A stretch of DNA of 64,000 nucleotides, from the NCBI GenBank assembly GCA_958295775.1, contig CATQHC010000002.1:1201830-1265829 (forward strand). The letters are read 5' to 3'. Position 1 is the stretch's first letter. Every line of letters begins with the position of its first letter. The notes under the pieces were generated by a model that searched no databases, was not told the origin of the DNA, and worked only from the letters and a program-made list of their open reading frames with translations. The translations under genes were made by a program, and so were the position numbers. Positions 25,608 to 34,045 of this stretch are shown here, in pieces. This DNA is from Chloroflexota bacterium. GTDB taxonomy: Bacteria; Chloroflexota; UBA11872; VXOZ01.

Positions 25608-26908
25608 GCATTGTCGTGTTTGGCAGCGTGTTCGGTGCGGCTGCGTTGCTTTGGATTCTCTGGCCGCTCGTGCGGCGCAACGGATTTTCCACGTCGGCCC
25701 GGGAAGAGAGCATCCGCGATGACCTTGCGGAACGCACGCTGTTGCTCTATCAAGAGCTCGAGGAATTAGACCTGGAGCACGAGCAAGGCGACCTCACCGC
25801 GGACGAATACGCGAGTTTGCGCGAGGCACAGAAGCAGCGTGTGCTTGCACTCCTGGAGTCCCGCCAGCGGGAATCAGAAGCGCTTAGCGGCGCCGCCGCC
25901 AGCGGCGATCCCAACGCGATGAGCGACGCGATTGAACGAGAAATCCTGCGCATTCGCGCGCGGCGCCGGGGACAGCAGGGCATCTCTGACGGCTCGCAGC
26001 CTAATGAGCAAGCCCTGTCACCCCTGGGATCACGAAAACTGCGCTGGCTGTGGCTTGGTGTGCCCGCCGCCCTCGTGCTGCTTGCGTTTGGCGCCATCTT
26101 CCAACTCTACCAGTCCTCCGCCCGTATCCTCACCGAGCAAACCCCCATCGTTCAGATTGACGTGTCGGAACTCGTGGGCTTTGCCTACGTCGGCCCCGAC
26201 CACGTGCTGCTGGCAAGCGCGAGTGGCCTCCGGGAGAGCCGCGACGGCGGACGCACGTGGGTGGAGACCGCTCGGGACGTCGCGCCTGCCGCTATGGCAG
26301 TGTCGCCTGCAGGCGCCGGCTACGTATACCTTTTCACAGAAAATAGCGTGCACATTACTTCAGACGCCGGACAGACCTGGCAGGAAGTGCAGGGCACGTT
26401 GCCGGGCACGGACATCCTCGCTGCGGCGGTAGACCCATTCGCGCCGACCCAACTCTACGCGAGTTTTGCCGAGACCGGGCTACACCGCTCGCGGGATGGC
26501 GGCGCCACGTGGGAACCGGTGCCCACGCCTGATGACGAGACGATTGTGGCAATCCTGGTTGGCGACGTGCCGCCGCTGGTCTTCATTGCGCGGGAATCGG
26601 GCAGAGTGCAAGTGAGCAGCGACGAGGGTGAAACGTGGGCAGCCGCCAGCGGCGCCGTCACAATGGCGCTGCGCGGGCCGGTGCGCGCGCTGTCCGGCGC
26701 AGCGGACGGCAGCATGCTATTCGCGGCGTCCCATACCGGCCTGTACATGTCCACGTCGGCCGGGCAGACGTGGGTAGACCTCCCGTTGCGCAAGCCGCTG
26801 ACCGCAGTTACAGTAGACCCAGCTACGCCTCGGACAGTACTGGCCGTCACGGAGTCAGGCGCAGTGTACCGCAGCACCGACGGCGGCATCGCTTGGAGAG
26901 ACGAGTGA
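25604..26908 (+). CDS. CcmI-like protein fused to Asp-box propeller
   Basis: The first 165 residues resemble the membrane part of CcmI. They comprise an N-terminal helix (about 3-22), the helical hairpin ending LTADEYASLREAQKQR, and a second membrane helix (about 147-166). Instead of the usual TPR apocytochrome-binding domain, residues 185-434 contain six BNR/Asp-box repeats: SRDGGRTW, TSDAGQTW, SRDGGATW, SSDEGETW, STSAGQTW and STDGGIAW. These should fold into a beta-propeller outside the membrane, similar to Ycf48/sortilin-type domains. It overlaps ccmH by ATGA and the following gene by one base. The role in apocytochrome handling is inferred from position and from the CcmI part. Confidence 0.85.
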   Translation: MSIVVFGSVFGAAALLWILWPLVRRNGFSTSAREESIRDDLAERTLLLYQELEELDLEHEQGDLTADEYASLREAQKQRVLALLESRQRESEALSGAAASGDPNAMSDAIEREILRIRARRRGQQGISDGSQPNEQALSPLGSRKLRWLWLGVPAALVLLAFGAIFQLYQSSARILTEQTPIVQIDVSELVGFAYVGPDHVLLASASGLRESRDGGRTWVETARDVAPAAMAVSPAGAGYVYLFTENSVHITSDAGQTWQEVQGTLPGTDILAAAVDPFAPTQLYASFAETGLHRSRDGGATWEPVPTPDDETIVAILVGDVPPLVFIARESGRVQVSSDEGETWAAASGAVTMALRGPVRALSGAADGSMLFAASHTGLYMSTSAGQTWVDLPLRKPLTAVTVDPATPRTVLAVTESGAVYRSTDGGIAWRDE

Positions 26909-28482
26909 TGGCGCGAGCCGCGCAGAGAAATTCAGCGAGTATCGTCGACGATGCGTCTCTCCAGCCAAGGCGACCACCTCTCAACACACTATTCCCGCCA
27001 TTCCCGGGCAAACGAGAGCCTGACATGGCGTTCGATTCATCATCCTCACATTGGGGGCAATCTCTCGACGCAACAAATCCTTCGTTTCCCCAAATGCGAG
27101 AAACTGCTGAGGCAGGTAGTTCGTCATTCCCACACAAGCCGGCATCCGCGGGCGCACGTAGTCCGTCATTCCCGCTTGCGCGGGAGTCCATCTTTGCCGG
27201 CCCTGCTGGTGAGGCAAGAACCAATAGCCGTTCGTCACTTTCACACGCCTTGCCTCTCATTCGCGGGGCAGCGTGCCTCTTGCTCGGCATATTACTGTTC
27301 CTCTTGCTCTCTACCACAATCGCGGCGGCGGAGAATGGCGTCATCACCGGTACGGTCATCAACGGCACCGAGGACGGCAGCGCGCCTGCGGACGTAGCAG
27401 TAACCCTCTACTACCTGCGCAACGGCGAGATTGTGGAACAACGCACGCAGGTCACCGACGCTGCGGGCGTGTACCGCTTTACTGAGATTTCCACAGAGCC
27501 CTCGCTGACATTCGTGGTTGTGGCTGCCTACGGGCAAGTGCCCTACAACTCCCCAGAGCTGCAATTCGCGGAGAGTACGGAAATCCAGGCGCCGCCGCTC
27601 ACCGTGTTTGAAGCTAGCCAGGATGCGAGCGTGGTGCGAGTGGTCACCGATGTGCTATTTGTCGCCCCGGGGGAAGAAGGAAGCGGCATGCTCGGCGTAA
27701 TCGAGGTTGTGAGACTCGCGAATGACAGCGATCGCACCTACCTCGCAACCGGCGTTGCCGGCGGCGGCGCGCCGATGAACGTGCTCCGTTTCGCACTTCC
27801 TGCCGACGCAGAGGACCTCACGATGCTCAGCGGCCTCAATGCGCAGAATGTGGTGCAGATCGATCGCGGCTTCGGCGTCTTCATGCCGCTGCTGCCGGGC
27901 GAACGCGAAGTAGCCTTCGGCTATCAAATCCCTTACTCCGGCAGTACGCTGGAACTGAACAAGCGCACCGTCTATCCCACCGACCATTTCGCTATTCTTG
28001 CGCTCGAAGAACATGCGCTGCAATTCAATTCAAGTCAACTTGAAGTGCATGCCACGCCAATCGGCGACCGCCGCTACTTGGTGGGCGCCGCAAACTCTCT
28101 GACAGCGCGCGCGGACGTGAGCGTGCAAGTCGCAGGCTTGCCTGCGCCATCCCTGCAAGTCCGGTTCGAGCGCCTCTTCGCTCGTGTCCGCGCTGCTCAA
28201 GCGACTTTCTTCATCCTACTGGGCCTTATTCTGGTCTTGCCCGTCCTCTATGCCGTCTATCGCATGCGCGGCGGACTGCGGCGAAGAGTTGCGCGGACCT
28301 CCGCGGTCGCTGTCGCCGCGCCGGACGCGCAAGAAGCCCTGCTCCTAGAAATAGCCCAACTCGATGATGACTTTGCCGCGGGCGGCTTGGCTGAAGACGA
28401 GTACAGGCAATTGCGCGCGGACAAGAAGCAACGCTTGCTTGAACTCTATGGCGAGCCGGGCAGCGAGGCAGACGATGGGTGA
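26908..28482 (+). CDS. Ccm-operon membrane protein with CcmI-like tail
   Basis: The track ORF begins at 26635, but ATG 26908 overlaps the preceding stop (TGATG) and gives 524 residues. Residues 1-110 are low-complexity with REP-like translated units (PSFPQMRE, SSFPHKPA, PSFPLARES). A hydrophobic signal/anchor follows (about 120-140), then a carboxypeptidase-regulatory-like beta domain (GVITGTVIN to PELQF), a second beta-rich region, a membrane helix (about 430-450) and a cytoplasmic tail. The tail LDDDFAAGGLAEDEYRQLRA resembles the CcmI hairpin of the neighbouring gene. ccmA starts inside its last codons. It is absent from classical ccm operons and I do not know its function; a scaffold or apocytochrome-binding role is inference. 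Confidence 0.78.
   Translation: MARAAQRNSASIVDDASLQPRRPPLNTLFPPFPGKREPDMAFDSSSSHWGQSLDATNPSFPQMRETAEAGSSSFPHKPASAGARSPSFPLARESIFAGPAGEARTNSRSSLSHALPLIRGAACLLLGILLFLLLSTTIAAAENGVITGTVINGTEDGSAPADVAVTLYYLRNGEIVEQRTQVTDAAGVYRFTEISTEPSLTFVVVAAYGQVPYNSPELQFAESTEIQAPPLTVFEASQDASVVRVVTDVLFVAPGEEGSGMLGVIEVVRLANDSDRTYLATGVAGGGAPMNVLRFALPADAEDLTMLSGLNAQNVVQIDRGFGVFMPLLPGEREVAFGYQIPYSGSTLELNKRTVYPTDHFAILALEEHALQFNSSQLEVHATPIGDRRYLVGAANSLTARADVSVQVAGLPAPSLQVRFERLFARVRAAQATFFILLGLILVLPVLYAVYRMRGGLRRRVARTSAVAVAAPDAQEALLLEIAQLDDDFAAGGLAEDEYRQLRADKKQRLLELYGEPGSEADDG
27122..27190. repeat. REP-like units inside a coding region
   Basis: Two CGTCATTCCC elements lie 42 bases apart. The second (27164-27190) is a full REP with stem cccgc/gcggg around ttgc; the first is degenerate. 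Both are in the reading frame of the gene at 26908 and encode SSFP/PSFP units. A shorter relative lies near 26990-27020 (attcccgccattcccggg). Confidence 0.7.
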
Positions 28483-29209
28483 TTCTGACAGTGTTGCAAG
28501 TCTTGCCGTGGAGGCACTGGGGCTGGCCAAGAACTACGGCCCGCAAGTTGCGCTGGATCAAGTAGAGCTCTCTCTGGGCGAGAATGAGCGTTTGGCCGTC
28601 CTCGGCCCCAACGGCTCTGGTAAGACAACGTTGATTTCCGTCCTGAGCACAGCCATGCGACCGTCGGCGGGCTCGCTGCGCATCATGGGCTACGATAGTA
28701 CAGATGCTCCGAACGACGTGCGCCGGCACATCGGTGTCGTCGCGCATCGCACCTACCTTTACGAAGAGCTATCGGCCCGAGAGAACCTCATCTTCTACGG
28801 TCGTCTCTTTGGCACTTCCGATCTTGCCGTGCGCGCGGACATGCTGCTAGACCTCGTGGACATATACGCGCGCCGCCACGATCAGGTAGGCAGCCTTTCC
28901 CGCGGTATGCAACAGCGCGTGGCGCTTGCGCGGGCACTAGTACACGATCCCGCCGTGCTTCTGCTCGACGAACCGGACACGGGCTTGGATCAGGAACACC
29001 TCGATCTGCTTGCTTCTCTTGTAACCGGCAGCAAGATTCCACCGCGAGCCGTTATCCTCACCACGCACAATCTGGAGCGTGCGCTCGACCTCTGTCACCG
29101 GGTTGCGGTGCTTGCGCAAGGGAGGCTCGCGTACCAAGCCGATAGCGCTTCCCTCGATCGCACGGCATTGCTTGACGCCTATCGCCGCCTGGCAGGAGCA
29201 GCGCTGTGA
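28475..29209 (+). CDS. ccmA: Heme exporter ATPase CcmA
   Basis: CcmA is the ATPase that, with CcmB, releases holo-CcmE from CcmC/D. The 244-residue protein has Walker A GPNGSGKTT, signature LSRGMQQRV, Walker B VLLLDEPDTGLD and the H-loop TTHNLERA. All catalytic residues are present. The track start at 28364 is inside the previous gene; ATG 28475 gives the normal N-terminus and an 8-base overlap. Confidence 0.95.
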   Translation: MGDSDSVASLAVEALGLAKNYGPQVALDQVELSLGENERLAVLGPNGSGKTTLISVLSTAMRPSAGSLRIMGYDSTDAPNDVRRHIGVVAHRTYLYEELSARENLIFYGRLFGTSDLAVRADMLLDLVDIYARRHDQVGSLSRGMQQRVALARALVHDPAVLLLDEPDTGLDQEHLDLLASLVTGSKIPPRAVILTTHNLERALDLCHRVAVLAQGRLAYQADSASLDRTALLDAYRRLAGAAL

Positions 29210-29874
29210 ACCTTGCCGTACGACAGGTATTGGCGGTGGTTCATAAAGACCTCATGGTGGAGATGCGCGCGCGGGACCTGCTGAACGTGATGCTGACGTT
29301 TGCGGTGCTCTCGCTAATTATCTTCAACCTTGCCTTGGATTTGCGGGGGCCGACGGTACAGGAAGTGGGGCCGGGGTTGCTGTGGCTCACAATCGCCTTT
29401 GCCGCCATTCTGGGTATGGGGCGGACATTCGTGCGGGAGCATGACCGCGGCACGCTTGCCGGACTACTGCTCGCGCCTATCGACCGGGGCACGCTCTTTG
29501 TTGCGAAGCTGCTCGCCAATCTCATCTTCCTCTTAATCATGGAAGCGGTTGCCCTGCCCATGTTCGCGTTGCTGTTCAATCTGCCGGTGCTCCGGCCGTC
29601 AGTGATTCTCATAACTGTGTGTGGCACGCTGGGCTTTGCCATTCTGGGCACAACGTTCTCTGCCATGGCGGCGCACAGCCGCGCGCGCGAAGCGTTGCTG
29701 CCGCTCTTGCTCTTGCCCACGACCGTACCCATACTCATCGGCGCCGTACAGGCCACCAGCAATGCAATCAATGGCGCGGAAGGCGGACCGCCCTGGCTGG
29801 GCCTGCTCATTGCCTTCGACGTGATTTTCTTCACCGTCTCCTACTTGCTCTTTGCATTCGCAGTCGAAGGATGA
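29206..29874 (+). CDS. ccmB: Heme exporter permease CcmB
   Basis: CcmB is the six-helix membrane partner of CcmA. The 222-residue protein begins with the cytoplasmic KDLMVEMRARD element typical of CcmB and contains FVREHDRGTLAGLLLAP near residue 75. It has the usual length. The GTG start overlaps the ccmA stop by four bases. A gap of about 240 bases separates it from ccmC, so ccmC may have its own promoter; TATACT at about 30029 is a weak candidate -10. Confidence 0.94.
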   Translation: MNLAVRQVLAVVHKDLMVEMRARDLLNVMLTFAVLSLIIFNLALDLRGPTVQEVGPGLLWLTIAFAAILGMGRTFVREHDRGTLAGLLLAPIDRGTLFVAKLLANLIFLLIMEAVALPMFALLFNLPVLRPSVILITVCGTLGFAILGTTFSAMAAHSRAREALLPLLLLPTTVPILIGAVQATSNAINGAEGGPPWLGLLIAFDVIFFTVSYLLFAFAVEG

Positions 29875-30114
29875 GCTTATTCCCTCGATTGGCAAGGAAC
29901 CGTTCGTGCTTCGCACTCAGAGCCCCCATATATTTGAAGTTAGCCAAACGGAACTGCGTATTCACTTGTGCGTCCTTCAGAAGAAAGAACCTGCGTCATG
30001 GGCTAAGAGCCGTTTAGTCTTCCGAACGCTATACTTTAATGCAGCCGGTGATGACGTTCCCGCGAGCGCACAAGTTGGCGCGGATGGCGCTGGCTACAGT
30101 TACAATGCGATGCC

Positions 30115-30846
30115 ATGTCCTTGCAGGAAAGGAATAGAACGGCGGTGAAAAGAATTGAAAAAGGTGAGCGGCGATGGGTAGATGACATTCTTGGCGTTGC
30201 CACGTTGGTCGGCATGGTGGCGGCACTCTGGTTGGTCTTTGTCTACACGCCCGTAGAGCTTGTGCAGGGCGCCGTGCAGAAGGTCTTCTACATCCACCTT
30301 GCCTCGATTTGGAACGCATACTTGAGTTTCTTCCTTGTCTTCGTAGCGAGCATCCTCTATCTGCGACGGCCAAGTGCGGCTACAGATCGTTTCGCGCGCG
30401 CTTGGGCGGAAATCGGCGTGGTGTTCACGACCATCACACTCATCAGCGGCGCGATTTGGGGCAAGCCAACCTGGGGCACGTACTGGACGTGGGATCCCCG
30501 GCTTACCACCACGCTCCTCCTCTGGCTCATCTACGTGGTGTACATCATGCTGCGCGGCTTTGTGGACGATCCCGAGCGCGGGCGGCGCTACGCTGCAATC
30601 GTAGGCATCATCGGCTTCATCGACGTGCCCATCGTGCACATGTCCGTACGCTGGTGGCGCACGCTGCATCCCGATCCAATCGTAGCCAGACTAGAGGGTC
30701 CGGAGTTGCCAATGAGCATGTGGTACACGGTGCTCTTTTGCATTGTGGTCTTTACACTTTTGGCAGTCTTCTTGGTGCGTCAGCGCCTGCAAATCGACGA
30801 GTTGCGGGAAAGCCTCCTCGCGCTACGTTTGTCCCCGAGACAATAA
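30115..30846 (+). CDS. ccmC: Heme transporter/handling protein CcmC
   Basis: CcmC loads heme onto CcmE. The 243-residue protein has six helices, the tryptophan-rich motif WGTYWTWDPRLT near residue 122, and the flanking heme-ligand histidines in VFYIHLAS (about 60) and VHMSVRWWRTLHP (about 178). The start could be ATG 30115 or GTG 30145. The latter has AGGAAAGG upstream and would drop ten residues. Confidence 0.95.
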   Translation: MSLQERNRTAVKRIEKGERRWVDDILGVATLVGMVAALWLVFVYTPVELVQGAVQKVFYIHLASIWNAYLSFFLVFVASILYLRRPSAATDRFARAWAEIGVVFTTITLISGAIWGKPTWGTYWTWDPRLTTTLLLWLIYVVYIMLRGFVDDPERGRRYAAIVGIIGFIDVPIVHMSVRWWRTLHPDPIVARLEGPELPMSMWYTVLFCIVVFTLLAVFLVRQRLQIDELRESLLALRLSPRQ

Positions 30847-30863
30847 GGAACAGGAGCAACTCT

Positions 30864-31043
30864 ATGGACACGCTACAAAACCTTGACTACCTCTTCGCCG
30901 CGTTTGCCATTCTCTGGGTGGTGATCTTCGGCTATTTCTTCTACATCACAAGACAACTGGGTGAGCTGCGGCGCGAGGTCAAGGCGCTCCACGAAGAACG
31001 CGTACGTGATGCGTCAGACCCGGATGCACCGTCAGGGTCCTAG
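30864..31043 (+). CDS. ccmD: CcmD-like small membrane protein
   Basis: This 59-residue protein has one membrane helix (about 8-30, LFAAFAILWVVIFGYFFY) followed by a basic coiled segment, the CcmD pattern. CcmD stabilises the CcmABC-CcmE complex. In the ORF track it is hidden as the tail of a long ORF starting at 30309. ATG 30864 has AGGAG eight bases upstream and lies 17 bases after ccmC, so it is the real start. Confidence 0.85.
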   Translation: MDTLQNLDYLFAAFAILWVVIFGYFFYITRQLGELRREVKALHEERVRDASDPDAPSGS

Positions 31044-31203
31044 CTCTTGTTTTCAACTAAACGGCATCACGGTCTTTCGCGGCTCGTCGGAAGCAAGACA
31101 TGCGCGCCGGAGTGCCGCTTCATCATGTTGGCACCTGTCAGGGTGCGTGTTATCCTATAAATACTGAAGTAATGGCGCAATCCAAGAATCCGAGAGAGTT
31201 TCA

Positions 31204-32721
31204 ATGACGGAAGACGGGTCATGTACGACAGCCCAGACAGAGAGTCGAAAGAACCAGACGAGTGAAGGTTCTGGAGGGTCCGCCGCCGTAACTACCCTTA
31301 CGGAATCCGACGCGCGTGCGCGCAGTCTGGCGCTCAATGACCGCGTTCCCGCGAGCGGGTTGTTTGGCGAGGCGAGCCGGCCCCTTGTAGAGGGCTCCCG
31401 CGCCTCATGGCGCATTGCGCCCGAGCCGTTCCTTATCACTCCCGAGAGCTACGCGCGTTTGCAGCAATTGGGAGACCGTCTGCTAGCGTTCTATAGCGCT
31501 GCAAACCGCCTTTACCGGCGCAGCGTGCGCGGCACAATTCCCTCGTTCTTTCACGAGTATCTCGATCGGGGCAAGAGCGAGACCGTAGTCGATTACGGGC
31601 GCATGAACCGCTTCCGGCGCGACCTGCCCGGCGTGATCCGTCCCGATCTCCTCCTGACGGCCGACGGCGTAAAGGCCGCTGAATTAGATTCCGTACCCGG
31701 CGGTATCGGCCTCACCGGCAGCATGCAGCAGCACTACAGCAGCCTGGGTTTCACCATGGTGGGCGGCAGCAACGGCATGGCTGAAGGCTTTGCCGCCACG
31801 ATTCGCAGCTACGCTGGGAACAACGACCCCCAGCTTGCGATTGCGGTTTCAGACGAGTCCGCCGACTACCGCCCGGAGATGCAATGGCTTTCCGATCAAT
31901 TGCGGGAGCTGGGCATGAGCAGCGCCTGCACCAGGCCGGAAGACATTGTCATGCGCGACGATGGGCTTTACCTGGACGACCGTCTGATTGACACGCTTTA
32001 TCGATTCTTAGAGCTCTTCGATCTGAAGAATATTCCTAACTACGATCTGTTGCTCTACGCCGTGCGCAAGCAACTGGTCGTAATGACGCCGCCGCTCAAA
32101 GCATATCTTGAGGAGAAGTTGCTCTTCGGGCTCTTCCATCATCCGGTGTTGGCTGAATTCTGGATGCAGGAGATGGGGAAAGAGACCGTTGCCGCCCTGC
32201 AACGCGTGATTCCACAGACCTGGATACTGGACCCGCGGCCGTTGCCGCCCCACGCGGTTATCCCGGGTCTGGAAGTCGCGAAGAAACCCGTATCGGACTG
32301 GAAGCAACTCTTGGGGTTGGGGCAGGCAGAGCGGCGCTTGGTCATCAAGCCTTCCGGCTACTCTGCCGCTGCCTGGGGCAGCCGGGGCGTCACCATCGGC
32401 CACGACCATCCAGAAGCGGAGTGGGATGAAGCCGTGCAGACGGCGCTTGACGCTTTCGAAACGACACCCCACGTCCTACAGAAATTCCACCACGGCAACC
32501 GCTACGGCACCCGGTACTACGACTTTGCGCAGGACTCTGTGCGCAAGATGAACGGCCGCGTGCGGTTGAGTCCGTATTACTTCGTTGCGAATGACGAGAC
32601 TACCCTCGCCGGCATTCTCGTCACCGTCGTGCCGGCGGACAAGAAACTCATCCACGGCATGGTCGACGCCGTGATGGTGCCGGCCGCCATAAGCGAGAGC
32701 GGCGTAAGTCTCGACCTTTAA
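31204..32721 (+). CDS. ATP-grasp-like protein of unknown function
   Basis: This 505-residue protein has no signal peptide or membrane segment. Two blocks resemble ATP-grasp ligases: PDLLLTADGVKAAELDSVPG near residue 147, and the P-loop-like RLVIKPSGYSAAAWGSRGV near 378. The order and spacing recall circularly permuted ATP-grasp proteins such as the glutathionylspermidine-synthase group. If so, it would join a carboxylate to an amine using ATP. It lies 40 bases upstream of kamA on the same strand, so beta-lysine or a related compound is a candidate substrate (inference). The first 60 residues look disordered. Confidence 0.55.
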   Translation: MTEDGSCTTAQTESRKNQTSEGSGGSAAVTTLTESDARARSLALNDRVPASGLFGEASRPLVEGSRASWRIAPEPFLITPESYARLQQLGDRLLAFYSAANRLYRRSVRGTIPSFFHEYLDRGKSETVVDYGRMNRFRRDLPGVIRPDLLLTADGVKAAELDSVPGGIGLTGSMQQHYSSLGFTMVGGSNGMAEGFAATIRSYAGNNDPQLAIAVSDESADYRPEMQWLSDQLRELGMSSACTRPEDIVMRDDGLYLDDRLIDTLYRFLELFDLKNIPNYDLLLYAVRKQLVVMTPPLKAYLEEKLLFGLFHHPVLAEFWMQEMGKETVAALQRVIPQTWILDPRPLPPHAVIPGLEVAKKPVSDWKQLLGLGQAERRLVIKPSGYSAAAWGSRGVTIGHDHPEAEWDEAVQTALDAFETTPHVLQKFHHGNRYGTRYYDFAQDSVRKMNGRVRLSPYYFVANDETTLAGILVTVVPADKKLIHGMVDAVMVPAAISESGVSLDL

Positions 32722-32760
32722 AGCGCTAGCCCTAGGGCAAATGGAGAATAGGGAACCGGC

Positions 32761-33978
32761 ATGGCAATCTCACAATCTCAAGTGAAACGAGACAAAGAAG
32801 AGTGGCAGGAACTCCTTGCGGCTGGCATCAACCGGCCTGAGAAGCTCATTGCCGAACTTGGCGAGCGGCTTGGTTTGGACGACGAGACTGCCGCCAGCTT
32901 GCACAAAAACTTCCCGGTGCGGATTAACCCCTACTACCTTGGCTTGATTGATGAGGTCAATGATCCCATCTGGCGTCAGGCCATTCCCGATGAGATGGAA
33001 CTCGACCACAGCGATTCATTCACGACGATGGACCCGCTGGCCGAGGATATGGACTCGCCGGTGCCTTACCTGACGCACCGGTACCCCGACCGGGTGCTCA
33101 TGGTCGTGCAGTTGCAGTGCGCCATGTATTGCCGCTTCTGCACGCGCCGCCGCGAAGTGGGCAGCCGCAATGCCGTCACCAAAGCTGACTGGGACCGGCA
33201 GATCCAATATATCGCTGAGAACCCGGAAGTCCGCGATGTCATCATTTCCGGCGGCGACCCCTTTATGCTGCTCGACCACCAGATCGACTACATTCTCAAG
33301 AATCTGCGTGCGATTCCGCACATGGAAATCATCCGCCTGGACTCTCGCATGCCCGTCACCTTGCCCCAACGCGTGACGGAAAACCTCTGCAAGATCATTC
33401 AGCGCTATCACCCGGTCTACCTGAACACCCACTTCAACCACCCGCGTGAAGTTACGCCTGAGTCTTCACGCGCGTGCGAACTCATGAACGATCACGGGGT
33501 TCCCGTGGGCAATCAGAGTGTGCTGCTGCGCGGCGTAAACGACGATCCTGAGACCATGAAAACCTTGGTCCAAGAACTGCTGAAAATTCGCGTCAAACCC
33601 TACTATCTTTACCAGGCCGACCTGGTGACCGGTACCAGCCACTTCCGCACCGCCGTTGAGAAAGGCCTGGAGATTATCAAGGCCATCCAGGGCCACACCA
33701 GCGGCATGGCTGTGCCGCACTACGTGATCGACGCGCCCCAGGGCGGCGGCAAGATTCCGGTGACGCCCGATTTCATCCAAGAAATCACCGAAAATGAAAT
33801 CGTGCTGAAGAACTACGAAGGCAACGTCTACCGCTATCCCATAAACGCGGAAGTGCCGAACGCCCAGGAAACGAAGCTGTCCCAGGCGCACACCAATGGC
33901 AAGGGCAACGGCGATCTCGTCGAAGACTGCAGCCCTGCGGCTGAAGACGGCAGCGCCGCAGGTACGGATGCGAGTTAG
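32761..33978 (+). CDS. kamA: Lysine 2,3-aminomutase
   Basis: KamA converts L-lysine to L-beta-lysine using a radical-SAM [4Fe-4S] cluster and PLP. The 405-residue protein has the radical-SAM motif CAMYCRFC near residue 120, VIISGGDPF near 160, and the PLP lysine in DAPQGGGKIPV near 326. The C-terminal 40 residues are low-complexity. No AblB acetyltransferase (for N-epsilon-acetyl-beta-lysine) or fermentation partner genes lie nearby. The ATP-grasp-like gene upstream is the only close neighbour that could use the product. Confidence 0.94.
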   Translation: MAISQSQVKRDKEEWQELLAAGINRPEKLIAELGERLGLDDETAASLHKNFPVRINPYYLGLIDEVNDPIWRQAIPDEMELDHSDSFTTMDPLAEDMDSPVPYLTHRYPDRVLMVVQLQCAMYCRFCTRRREVGSRNAVTKADWDRQIQYIAENPEVRDVIISGGDPFMLLDHQIDYILKNLRAIPHMEIIRLDSRMPVTLPQRVTENLCKIIQRYHPVYLNTHFNHPREVTPESSRACELMNDHGVPVGNQSVLLRGVNDDPETMKTLVQELLKIRVKPYYLYQADLVTGTSHFRTAVEKGLEIIKAIQGHTSGMAVPHYVIDAPQGGGKIPVTPDFIQEITENEIVLKNYEGNVYRYPINAEVPNAQETKLSQAHTNGKGNGDLVEDCSPAAEDGSAAGTDAS

Positions 33979-34045
33979 CGGATGTCTGCGTAGCAGTAGG
34001 TGCTTGCGACAACTGTCCTGAACCCTCGACAAAGAAGCATCCCCT

